Source of the DNA: Pseudescherichia sp039594205
Lineage (GTDB): Bacteria > Pseudomonadota > Gammaproteobacteria > Enterobacterales > Enterobacteriaceae
Direction of reading: 5' to 3'
DNA length: 11,893 bases
Assembly: GCA_039594205.1 (NCBI GenBank)
Contig: JBCNNW010000112.1
Span: forward strand, 1-11,893
Numbering within the stretch: the stretch's first letter is position 1; every line of letters begins with the position of its first letter. The notes under the pieces are model-generated. The model was given only the letters and a program-made list of their open reading frames with translations, ran no database searches and was not told the DNA's origin. The translations under genes were made by a program, and so were the position numbers. Shown piece by piece: positions 1-6,247 of the stretch.

Positions 1-84
1 GCGTTTATTTTCGCTTTTCTCTGCCGAAGTGCCCGGAGGCGCCTCGCTGACCGGCCGGCTTATTCGCCGTTGTTCCGTGTCAGT
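1..84 (-). other. 5' leader of an rRNA operon (start of transcript, partial)
   Basis: Read on the minus strand, the stretch beginning at 84 starts ACTGACACGGAACAACGG, which is the conserved DNA just downstream of rrn P1 start sites in E. coli. It then continues toward the region before P2, ending in an A-rich stretch (AAAATAAACGC in minus-strand sense at 1-11). In E. coli rrnB the -35 of P2 follows directly after this, so P2 should begin just outside the left edge. The rRNA genes themselves are not in the window. In E. coli the rRNA operon next to yieP is rrnC; assigning the same operon here is inference from synteny. Confidence 0.85.
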
Positions 85-120
85 GGAGGCGCATTATAGG
101 GAGTTATTCCGGGGTGACAA
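84..120 (-). promoter_or_regulatory. rrn P1 promoter core
   Basis: On the minus strand a perfect -10 (TATAAT, 98 to 93) and a -35 TTGTCA (120 to 115) are separated by 16 bp. This is the suboptimal spacing typical of rrn P1 promoters. The discriminator GCGCCTCC is GC-rich and leads to a predicted start at A84. It differs by one base from the E. coli rrnB discriminator as I recall it (GCGCCACC). A GC-rich discriminator with a short spacer is the known basis for ppGpp/DksA and initiating-NTP control of rRNA synthesis. Confidence 0.92.
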
Positions 121-121
121 G

Positions 122-143
122 CCTTAAATGCAAAAAACTTTTC
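122..143 (-). promoter_or_regulatory. UP element of rrn P1
   Basis: The A/T-rich block at -38 to -59 relative to the predicted start (84) contains runs of A and T on the minus strand (AAAAGTTTTTTGCATTTAAG). This is the location where the RNA polymerase alpha C-terminal domains contact rrn P1 promoters. Only position and composition support the call; the exact sequence differs from E. coli rrnB. Confidence 0.75.
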
Positions 144-147
144 AAGC

Positions 148-162
148 GCGCTATTTTTCACC
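148..162. promoter_or_regulatory. Fis site I of rrn P1 (predicted)
   Basis: The 15-mer GCGCTATTTTTCACC has the G and C expected at the two ends of a Fis core site, a pyrimidine at -4 and an A/T-only centre. Its centre (155) is 71 bp upstream of the predicted start, the known position of Fis site I at rrnB P1. I did not see equally clear sites at the site II and III positions. Fis would activate rRNA transcription during rapid growth. Confidence 0.7.
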
Positions 163-239
163 AGTATGTACTAAAAACCATCGTTATTGCCTGCATTTGT
201 TGAATTTAGCGCCGATATTCGGTCTCAGGTGGCATACTG
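163..239. promoter_or_regulatory. Candidate yieP control region with inverted half-sites
   Basis: The gap between the rrn P1 control DNA and yieP holds an interrupted palindrome AGTA-TG-TACT (163-172). CAGTATG at 162-168 is also repeated in inverted orientation as CATACTG at 233-239. Either could be an operator, for instance for YieP itself, since GntR regulators often bind short inverted repeats near their own gene. I could not identify a convincing sigma-70 promoter for yieP: the perfect TATAAT at 263-268 lies too close to the start codon. The repeat is short enough to arise by chance. Confidence 0.3.
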
Positions 240-270
240 AAAGAGATAAATAGAAGAAGGAATATAATAT

Positions 271-975
271 ATGCCATTAAGCGCACAGCATTTAGCCGCC
301 CAGAAAAACCTCTCTTATGTACTGGCTGAGAAGCTGGCCCAGCGGATCTTAACCGGGGAGTATGCGCCAGGCTCAATTTTGCCCGCCGAGATGGAGCTGG
401 GCGATGAGTTTGGTGTAAGCCGAACGGCAGTCAGAGAGGCGGTAAAGACACTTACGGCGAAAGGCATGGTACTGCCCCGTCCGCGCATTGGTACACGAGT
501 CATGCCTAAGGGGAGCTGGAACTTCCTCGATCAGGAGCTGCTCTCCTGGTGGATGACGGACAATAATTTCCATGAGGTGATCGGTCACTTTTTGGTTTTG
601 CGCAGCACGCTGGAGCCTCAGGCGTGCATGCTGGCAGCCGAGCGGGGTAGCGCAGAGCAGAAAGCGCACCTGAATACGCTGATGGAAGAGATGGTGCAGT
701 TAAAGAAAAATTTTCATCGTGAACGCTGGTTAGATGTTGATACCGCCTGGCACGAGCATATCTATGCCATGAGCAGTAATCCTTTCCTGGCCTCGTTTGC
801 CACGCTTTTTCATTCGGTTTATCACACCTACTTTAACTCTATTACCCATAATGAAGTGGTTAAGCTGGAAAATCATCAGGCTATTGTGGATGCCATTCAG
901 GATAGCGATGGAGAACGCGCCTTTAGCGCATGCCAGGCGTTGCTTACTACGCCCCATCCGCCGGAGACTAAATAA
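271..975 (+). CDS. yieP: GntR-family transcriptional regulator YieP (FadR/FCD subfamily)
   Basis: A 234-residue DNA-binding regulator, closely matching E. coli YieP (about 230 residues). Residues about 12-78 form a winged helix-turn-helix: the recognition helix lies in FGVSRTAVREAVKTL (47-61), followed by the wing at RPRIGTRV (70-77). Residues about 100-225 form the helical FCD effector domain. D157, H161 and H202 match usual FCD metal ligands; the fourth ligand, normally a late histidine, is not obvious. A purine-rich ribosome site (AAGAAGG, 254-260) sits 10 bases before the ATG, supporting this start. hsrA follows 11 bases after the stop, so the two are probably one operon, divergent from the rrn promoter. 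The effector is not evident from sequence. The C-terminus (after about residue 225) is longer than, and unlike, the E. coli protein. Confidence 0.95.
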   Translation: MPLSAQHLAAQKNLSYVLAEKLAQRILTGEYAPGSILPAEMELGDEFGVSRTAVREAVKTLTAKGMVLPRPRIGTRVMPKGSWNFLDQELLSWWMTDNNFHEVIGHFLVLRSTLEPQACMLAAERGSAEQKAHLNTLMEEMVQLKKNFHRERWLDVDTAWHEHIYAMSSNPFLASFATLFHSVYHTYFNSITHNEVVKLENHQAIVDAIQDSDGERAFSACQALLTTPHPPETK

Positions 976-986
976 CAGGACGCAGT

Positions 987-2384
987 ATGACCAAGAAAAA
1001 AGCGCGCAGCATGGCAGGTTTGCCGTGGATTGCGGCAATGGCCTTCTTTATGCAGGCGCTGGACGCCACTATTCTCAATACCGCGCTACCGGCCATAGCG
1101 CAAAGCCTTAACCGTTCGCCGCTGGCGATGCAGTCAGCGATTATCAGCTACACTCTGACCGTCGCCATGCTGATCCCGGTCAGCGGCTGGCTGGCGGACC
1201 GTTTCGGTACGCGACGCATCTTTATGCTGGCAGTTTCGCTCTTTACTCTCGGGTCTCTGGCCTGCGCCCTGTCCAATTCGTTAGGCATGCTGGTTGTCTT
1301 TCGCGTCGTGCAGGGGATAGGCGGCGCAATGATGATGCCGGTTGCCCGCCTCGCGCTGCTGCGGGCCTATCCGCGCAGTGAACTGCTTCCGGTACTTAAC
1401 TTTGTCACCATGCCCGGTCTGGTAGGGCCGATTCTTGGCCCGGTACTGGGCGGCGTGCTGGTCACCTGGGCCAGCTGGCACTGGATATTCCTGATCAACA
1501 TTCCGATTGGCATTGCCGGCCTGCTCTACGCGCGTAAATATATGCCGGACTTCACTACGCCGCGCCGCCGTTTCGACATGGGCGGTTTTCTTCTGTTTGG
1601 CCTGAGCCTTGTGCTCTTCTCTATCGGCATTGAGCTGTTTGGTGAAAAACTGGTGGCCAGTTGGCTGGCGCTCACCATTATCTTCTGCAGCATCGTGCTG
1701 TTCTATGCCTATATCCGCCATGCTCGCCGCCACCCTACGCCGCTTATTGCGCTGCCGATATTCAGGACCCGCACCTTCTCGGTGGGGATTGCGGGCAACA
1801 TCGCCTCGCGCCTTGGTACCGGCTGTGTTCCTTTTCTGATGCCGCTGATGCTTCAGGTCGGCTTCGGCTATACGGCACTCATTGCGGGCTGCATGATTGC
1901 GCCTACCGCAATAGGGTCGATTCTGGCGAAATCCACCGTTACCCAGGTATTACGCTGGTTCGGCTACCGCAAAACGCTGTTTGGCGTGACGGTCATCATT
2001 GGCGTAATGATTGCGCAGTTTGCCCTTCAGTCGCCGTCGATGGAGGTGTGGCTGCTGATCCTGCCGCTCTTTTTATTAGGCATGGCGATGTCGACACAGT
2101 TTACAGCGATGAACACCATTACGCTGGCTGACCTGACCGATGAGAATGCCAGCAGCGGCAATAGCGTTCTGGCCGTCACCCAGCAGCTATCGATTAGTCT
2201 TGGGGTTGCGGTCAGCGCGGCGGTGCTGCGGTTTTATGAAGGGTTTGAAAGCGCCAATACCATTGAGCAGTTCCACTACACCTTTATCACCATGGGCGTT
2301 ATCACCCTGATCTCGGCATCCGTCTTCCTGCTGCTCAAAGCGAAAGATGGGCGGAACCTGATCAAGGAGCGGCACAAGCCTTAA
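987..2384 (+). CDS. hsrA: MFS transporter HsrA (DHA2, EmrB/QacA type)
   Basis: A 465-residue inner-membrane transporter of the major facilitator superfamily, drug:H+ antiporter-2 type, predicted to have about 14 membrane helices. Signature motifs are clear: LDATILNTALPAI in helix 1 (25-37), motif A GWLADRFGTRR (67-77), RVVQGIGGA (106-114), antiporter motif C GPILGPVLGG (147-156) and WHWIFLINIPIG (164-175). E. coli HsrA (YieO) is named as a high-copy suppressor of RspA; its natural substrate is unsettled, so export of a small toxic compound is only a family inference. AGGA (977-980) lies 6 bases before the ATG. The protein is about 10 residues shorter at the C-terminus than E. coli HsrA. Its stop codon shares bases with the stop of the converging rbsR, and no terminator hairpin follows. 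Confidence 0.95.
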   Translation: MTKKKARSMAGLPWIAAMAFFMQALDATILNTALPAIAQSLNRSPLAMQSAIISYTLTVAMLIPVSGWLADRFGTRRIFMLAVSLFTLGSLACALSNSLGMLVVFRVVQGIGGAMMMPVARLALLRAYPRSELLPVLNFVTMPGLVGPILGPVLGGVLVTWASWHWIFLINIPIGIAGLLYARKYMPDFTTPRRRFDMGGFLLFGLSLVLFSIGIELFGEKLVASWLALTIIFCSIVLFYAYIRHARRHPTPLIALPIFRTRTFSVGIAGNIASRLGTGCVPFLMPLMLQVGFGYTALIAGCMIAPTAIGSILAKSTVTQVLRWFGYRKTLFGVTVIIGVMIAQFALQSPSMEVWLLILPLFLLGMAMSTQFTAMNTITLADLTDENASSGNSVLAVTQQLSISLGVAVSAAVLRFYEGFESANTIEQFHYTFITMGVITLISASVFLLLKAKDGRNLIKERHKP

Positions 2385-3373
2385 GCGGAGCCGCGCGTCA
2401 TCAGCACCGGCGTCAGTTGCAGCCGCTGCTGGGAGAGGGTTGGATCGGCTATGCGATGAGTCAGCACATCAATCGCCAGCTCACCCAGTTCATCCTTAGG
2501 CTGATGGACGGTGGTGAGCGGCGGGGTCATATAGCGTGCCAGCTCGATATCATCGTAGCCGATAATGGCCATATCCTCCGGAACCTTAAGTCCCGCCTGA
2601 TACAGCGCCTGATAAGCGCCAACGGCCATCGCATCGTTACCGATAAATACCGCCTGGGGCCGCTCCTGCTGCGCCAGCAGCGCCTGCATAGCGGCAACGC
2701 CGCCGCCGAATTCAAAATCACCGACGATCTCATTGCCTTCGCCTACGGTCAGCCCTGCCCGGGCCATCGCCGCCCGATACCCCTCCAGACGTAGCCGCGC
2801 AGGGGTTTTATCCAGTGGCCCGGTAATGCAGGCGATACGGGTAAAGCCTTTATCGATCAGATACTGGGTGGCCATATCGCCGCCCAGCAGCGAGTTGTCC
2901 TGAATGATATCGATATCACCCTCAAAGGGTGCCCAGTCCATCATCACGGTAGGGATAGAGGGATAGCGCTGAATAATCTCCCGTGAAAGCTGATGCGTTT
3001 CGGTACACAGCACCAGCAGCCCGTCGACGCGTTTTTGCATCAGCGTCTCCAGGTTGCGGTTCATCCGCTCTTCATCGCCTTCGGTATTGCAGAGCACCAG
3101 GCTGTAGCCGCGTTCGAAACAGCTGCGCTCAACGCCGCGCACCAGTTCAGAGAAGAAGGGGTTGGAGCTGGCAGTAATCAGCATCCCGATGGTGCGCGTC
3201 TGCTTGAGCTTGAGGCTGCGCGCCAGTGCCGAAGGAGCGTAGTTAAGGCTTTTTATCGCCTCTTCCACCTTTTCCCGAATCGCATCGCTGACAAAGCGAT
3301 CGTTATTAATGACGTGCGAAACCGTCGAGGTGGAGACACCCGCCACGCGGGCAACGTCCTTCATGGTGGCCAC
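2381..3373 (-). CDS. rbsR: Ribose operon repressor RbsR (LacI family)
   Basis: A 330-residue cytoplasmic repressor, the same length as in E. coli. The N-terminal helix-turn-helix (MKDVARVAGVSTSTVSHVIN, residues 4-23) and hinge helix (SALARSLK, 48-55) are typical of LacI/GalR proteins. The remainder is a periplasmic-binding-protein-like effector domain that resembles RbsB, for example NPFFSELV at 71-78. In E. coli, ribose binding releases RbsR from the rbs operator. The start is GTG (3373-3371), chosen for its good ribosome site AGGGG inside the end of rbsK and because the E. coli protein begins MATMKDV; the ATG three codons later would be too far from that site. Only three bases separate it from rbsK, so it is the last, translationally coupled gene of the operon and sets up autoregulation. 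Matching operators are visible upstream of rbsD. Confidence 0.97.
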   Translation of the reverse strand: MATMKDVARVAGVSTSTVSHVINNDRFVSDAIREKVEEAIKSLNYAPSALARSLKLKQTRTIGMLITASSNPFFSELVRGVERSCFERGYSLVLCNTEGDEERMNRNLETLMQKRVDGLLVLCTETHQLSREIIQRYPSIPTVMMDWAPFEGDIDIIQDNSLLGGDMATQYLIDKGFTRIACITGPLDKTPARLRLEGYRAAMARAGLTVGEGNEIVGDFEFGGGVAAMQALLAQQERPQAVFIGNDAMAVGAYQALYQAGLKVPEDMAIIGYDDIELARYMTPPLTTVHQPKDELGELAIDVLTHRIADPTLSQQRLQLTPVLMTRGSA

Positions 3374-3376
3374 GCT

Positions 3377-4306
3377 TTACCCCTGCTGACTCAGGAAATC
3401 GTTGATTTCGTTACGCCATGGCACAGAGGGCTGTGCGCCTTTACGCGTGACGGCAATCGCCGCCGCCGCATGGGCAAACACAATCGCCTCATTAAGCGGC
3501 TTCTCCTCCAGCAGCGCGGTCACCAGTGCGCCATTAAAGGTATCACCCGCCGCGATAGTATCAATGGCGTTAACCTTAAAGCCCGGTACACGGCGACCCT
3601 CACCGTTGACGCTGGCCCATACGCCGCGGCTGCCAAGAGTAATGATCACTGTACCGATACCTTTATCGTGCAGCGCACGCGCCGCCCGCTCTGCGTCGCT
3701 GTCACTCTCGACGCGAATGCCCGTCAGCTTTTCCGCTTCGGTTTCATTGGGGGTGATAATGTCTACCAGCGCCAGCAGCTCGTCAGATAATAGACGTGCC
3801 GGAGCCGGGTTCAGTACGACAGTGGTATGATTTTCATGGGCAATTTTCGCAGCGGTCAGCACGCTTTCGACCGGCGACTCCAGCTGCATCAGCAGCGCGT
3901 CCGAATGGGTAATCAGCTCTCGCTGGGCAGCAACCCGCTCTGGAGAGAGCGCGGCATTAGCACCCGCATGAATACCGATGACATTCTCCCCTTCGCCGTT
4001 GACAAAGATCAGCGCGACGCCGGTAGACTCCCCGTCAACCACGCTCACGGGCGCAACGTCAATGTTATCGCTGACCAGCTGCGCACGGATCCGCTCTCCG
4101 GTATCGTCGCTGCCGGTGCAGGCGATAAACGCGATCTGCGCTCCGCTGCGTCCGGCGGCCACCGCCTGGTTGGCGCCTTTTCCGCCAAAGGCAACCTGAT
4201 AGTGGGTACCGGTTACGGTTTCGCCAGGCGTAGGGAAAGCGTCAAGGTTGAGAATGTGATCGGCATTAATGCTGCCAAGGACAACGAGCTTACCTGCTGT
4301 TTTCAT
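3377..4306 (-). CDS. rbsK: Ribokinase RbsK (PfkB family)
   Basis: A 309-residue cytoplasmic kinase that phosphorylates D-ribofuranose with ATP to ribose 5-phosphate, feeding the pentose phosphate pathway and nucleotide synthesis. The substrate motif GGKGANQAVAAGR (41-53), NPAPA (166-170), the NETE motif (187-190) and PfkB signature 2 DTIAAGDTFNGA (249-260) with catalytic base D255 are all present. Length equals E. coli RbsK. The ATG is preceded at about 10 bases by AGGA. A 58-base gap with a strong stem-loop separates it from rbsB upstream, while rbsR follows after three bases. Confidence 0.97.
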   Translation of the reverse strand: MKTAGKLVVLGSINADHILNLDAFPTPGETVTGTHYQVAFGGKGANQAVAAGRSGAQIAFIACTGSDDTGERIRAQLVSDNIDVAPVSVVDGESTGVALIFVNGEGENVIGIHAGANAALSPERVAAQRELITHSDALLMQLESPVESVLTAAKIAHENHTTVVLNPAPARLLSDELLALVDIITPNETEAEKLTGIRVESDSDAERAARALHDKGIGTVIITLGSRGVWASVNGEGRRVPGFKVNAIDTIAAGDTFNGALVTALLEEKPLNEAIVFAHAAAAIAVTRKGAQPSVPWRNEINDFLSQQG

Positions 4307-4322
4307 GGTGGGATCATCCTGT

Positions 4323-4354
4323 AAGGTACGCCACCTGATGGTGGCGTAAACCTT
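4323..4354 (-). repeat. Intercistronic stem-loop between rbsB and rbsK
   Basis: A perfect 9-bp inverted repeat, TACGCCACC (4327-4335) and GGTGGCGTA (4340-4348), has a 4-base loop. It can be lengthened by AAGG/CCTT (4323-4326 with 4351-4354) across a two-base bulge. In the rbs transcript the stem follows the rbsB stop and precedes the rbsK ribosome site. It lacks a trailing U-run, so it is not a standard intrinsic terminator. A structure here would be expected to block 3' exonucleases and leave the binding-protein message more abundant than the rbsK-rbsR part. Confidence 0.75.
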
Positions 4355-4364
4355 AAAAACGTGA

Positions 4365-5255
4365 TTACTGTTTAATAACCAGCTTCAGGTCAACCGGGTA
4401 TTTCGCCTGAACCTTCTCGCCTTTCAGCACTTTATCAGCAGTTTCAACGCCTTTCGCGCCGATCTGCTCCGGCAGCTGGGCGATGGTCGCCGCCAGTTTG
4501 CCGTCGTTTACTGCTTTCTCACCGTCCGGCGTGCCGTCGAAGCCCACCACCATCACGTCGGATTTGCCCGCCGTCTGCAGGGCACGCAGCGCACCCAGCG
4601 CCATCTCATCGTTCTGGGCAAAGACGGCCTGCACGTCAGGATGCGCGGTCAGCAGGTTCTGCATCACGTTCAGACCCTTGGTGCGGTCGAAATCTGCCGG
4701 CTGGCTGGCCAGCACGTTGAATTTATGTGCTGCTACGGCCTGCTGGAAGCCCTCGCCGCGCTCACGAGCAGCAGAGGTCCCGGCGATGCCCTGCAGCTCA
4801 ATCACCTTCGCGCTTTCACCGGTTTTCTTGGCGATGTAGTCGCCAGCAATTTTGCCGCCCAGTACGTTATCAGAGGCGATATGGCTTACGACTTCACCTT
4901 TGGCCGCCACGCGGTCCAGAGTGATCACCGGAATTTTTGCCTGGTTCGCCATCTTCACCGCGTTACCTACCGCATCGGAGTCGGTCGGGTTGATCAGCAG
5001 GATTTTCGTGCCGCGTACGGTCAGGTCCTGCACGTTGGCCAGCTCTTTTGCCGGGTTGTTCTGGGAGTCCAGCACCACCAGGTTATAGCCCAGCTTGTCA
5101 GCTTCTTTCTGTGCGCCATCCTTCAGCGAAACAAAAAACGGGTTGTTCAGGGTAGAGACCACCAGCGCAATGGTGTCTTTCGCCATCGCGTTCGCGCTCA
5201 CGGTTGCACTCAGTGCGACAGCAGAGACCAGAGTAGCCAGTTTTTTCATGTTCAT
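4365..5255 (-). CDS. rbsB: D-ribose-binding periplasmic protein RbsB
   Basis: A 296-residue precursor, practically identical to the E. coli protein. The signal peptide (residues 1-25, MNMKK start, hydrophobic core, A-M-A before the cut) directs export; mature RbsB begins KDTIALVV. It binds ribose in the periplasm and delivers it to RbsC/RbsA, and in E. coli it also presents ribose to the chemoreceptor Trg. Known ligand contacts are visible in mature numbering: N13, F15, F16 (in LNNPFF), D89 and R90 (in ITLDR). ACAGGA lies about 9 bases before the first ATG, favouring it over the ATG two codons downstream. It follows rbsC after 26 bases. Confidence 0.98.
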   Translation of the reverse strand: MNMKKLATLVSAVALSATVSANAMAKDTIALVVSTLNNPFFVSLKDGAQKEADKLGYNLVVLDSQNNPAKELANVQDLTVRGTKILLINPTDSDAVGNAVKMANQAKIPVITLDRVAAKGEVVSHIASDNVLGGKIAGDYIAKKTGESAKVIELQGIAGTSAARERGEGFQQAVAAHKFNVLASQPADFDRTKGLNVMQNLLTAHPDVQAVFAQNDEMALGALRALQTAGKSDVMVVGFDGTPDGEKAVNDGKLAATIAQLPEQIGAKGVETADKVLKGEKVQAKYPVDLKLVIKQ

Positions 5256-5281
5256 AATCAGATGTCCTGTAATGTCATTTA

Positions 5282-6247
5282 TTACTGCTTTTTGTTGTCT
5301 ACCAGCACCGCCAGCAAAATCACCACTGCCTTAACGATCATCTGGTAATAGGAGGAAACACCCAGCAAGTTCAGTCCGTTGTTCAGGAAACCAAGGATTA
5401 GCGCACCGATCAGCGTGCCTACGATGCGGCCTTTACCACCGGCAAGGCTGGTACCGCCTAAGACGACCGCCGCGATGGCGTCCAGCTCGTAGCCGGTACC
5501 GGCCGTGGGTTGTGCAGAGGAGAGGCGCGCCACTTCAATGATGCCCGCCAGCGACGCCAGCAGGCCACTCAGGGAATAGACGATAATTTTGACTTTATTG
5601 ACGCTGATTCCGGAGAGGCGCGTGGCCGCTTCGTTACCGCCCAGGGCGTAGATATAGCGGCCCAGCCGGGTGTGGTGCAGCATATACCACGCGGCCAGGA
5701 AGACGATGCCCATGATCCACACCGGCGTCGGGATACCCAGCGGGCGACCGATACCAAACCAGCCAAAGAGATCGGCGTTATCGGTAAAGCCGGTATTCAC
5801 CGGGCTACCGTTGGTATAGACCATGGTCACACCGCGCAGCAGCAGCATCATGACCAGGGTGGCGATAAACGCCTGAACCCGGCCTTTCGCGACAATGACT
5901 CCAGTCATGGCCCCTACCGCTGCGCCCAATGCCAACGCGGCGGCAATGGCCACCAGGGCGTTAACTTCCATACCGACAATCGAGGCTGCCACCGCGCCGG
6001 TGAGCGCCAGCAGCGAGCCGACGGAGAGATCGATCCCCGAAGTCAGGATCACCAGCGTCATCCCCACCGCCATAATAGCGTTCACCGAGGTCTGCTGCAG
6101 AATGTTGAACAAGTTATTGATGGTAAAAAAGTTAGGGCTCATGGTGGAGACAATCGCAATCAGCACCAGCAGGGCAATCAGCGATTTCTGTTCCATCAGC
6201 CACGCCTTATTAAAGTAGCGGCGGGGGATAACGGTCTGGGTACTCAT
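5282..6247 (-). CDS. rbsC: Ribose ABC transporter permease RbsC
   Basis: A 321-residue inner-membrane permease, the same length as in E. coli. It is the channel subunit for high-affinity ribose import, working as a dimer with RbsA and RbsB. Hydrophobic segments run through most of the protein from about residue 20 to 317. The sugar-permease motif GIDLSVGS (71-78) and the EAA-like cytoplasmic loop GGNEAATRLSGI (203-214), which contacts the ATPase, are present. The ATG overlaps the rbsA stop as ATGA (6247-6244), and AGGAG (6260-6256), 8 bases before the start, lies inside the last codons of rbsA. Translational coupling is therefore expected, matching the need for balanced subunits. Confidence 0.97.
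   Translation of the reverse strand: MSTQTVIPRRYFNKAWLMEQKSLIALLVLIAIVSTMSPNFFTINNLFNILQQTSVNAIMAVGMTLVILTSGIDLSVGSLLALTGAVAASIVGMEVNALVAIAAALALGAAVGAMTGVIVAKGRVQAFIATLVMMLLLRGVTMVYTNGSPVNTGFTDNADLFGWFGIGRPLGIPTPVWIMGIVFLAAWYMLHHTRLGRYIYALGGNEAATRLSGISVNKVKIIVYSLSGLLASLAGIIEVARLSSAQPTAGTGYELDAIAAVVLGGTSLAGGKGRIVGTLIGALILGFLNNGLNLLGVSSYYQMIVKAVVILLAVLVDNKKQ

Noticed and set aside
263..268. Perfect TATAAT just before the yieP ATG as its promoter -10
   Set aside because: The start would fall inside the coding sequence, past the good ribosome site at 254-260, and no -35 lies at the right distance.
285..293. Degenerate second ATP site of RbsA (R291 for the Walker lysine) as a damaging mutation
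   Set aside because: The residue range given is in protein numbering. The same change is found throughout the RbsA/MglA sugar ATPase family, so it is normal.
2993..3790. Plus-strand open frame of 265 codons opposite rbsR and rbsK
   Set aside because: Antisense to two intact, recognised genes, with no family motif and low-complexity composition; a shadow frame.
4323..4354. rbsB-rbsK stem as an intrinsic terminator
   Set aside because: On the rbs strand the stem is followed by a mixed sequence rather than a U-run, and rbsK and rbsR downstream are needed parts of the operon.
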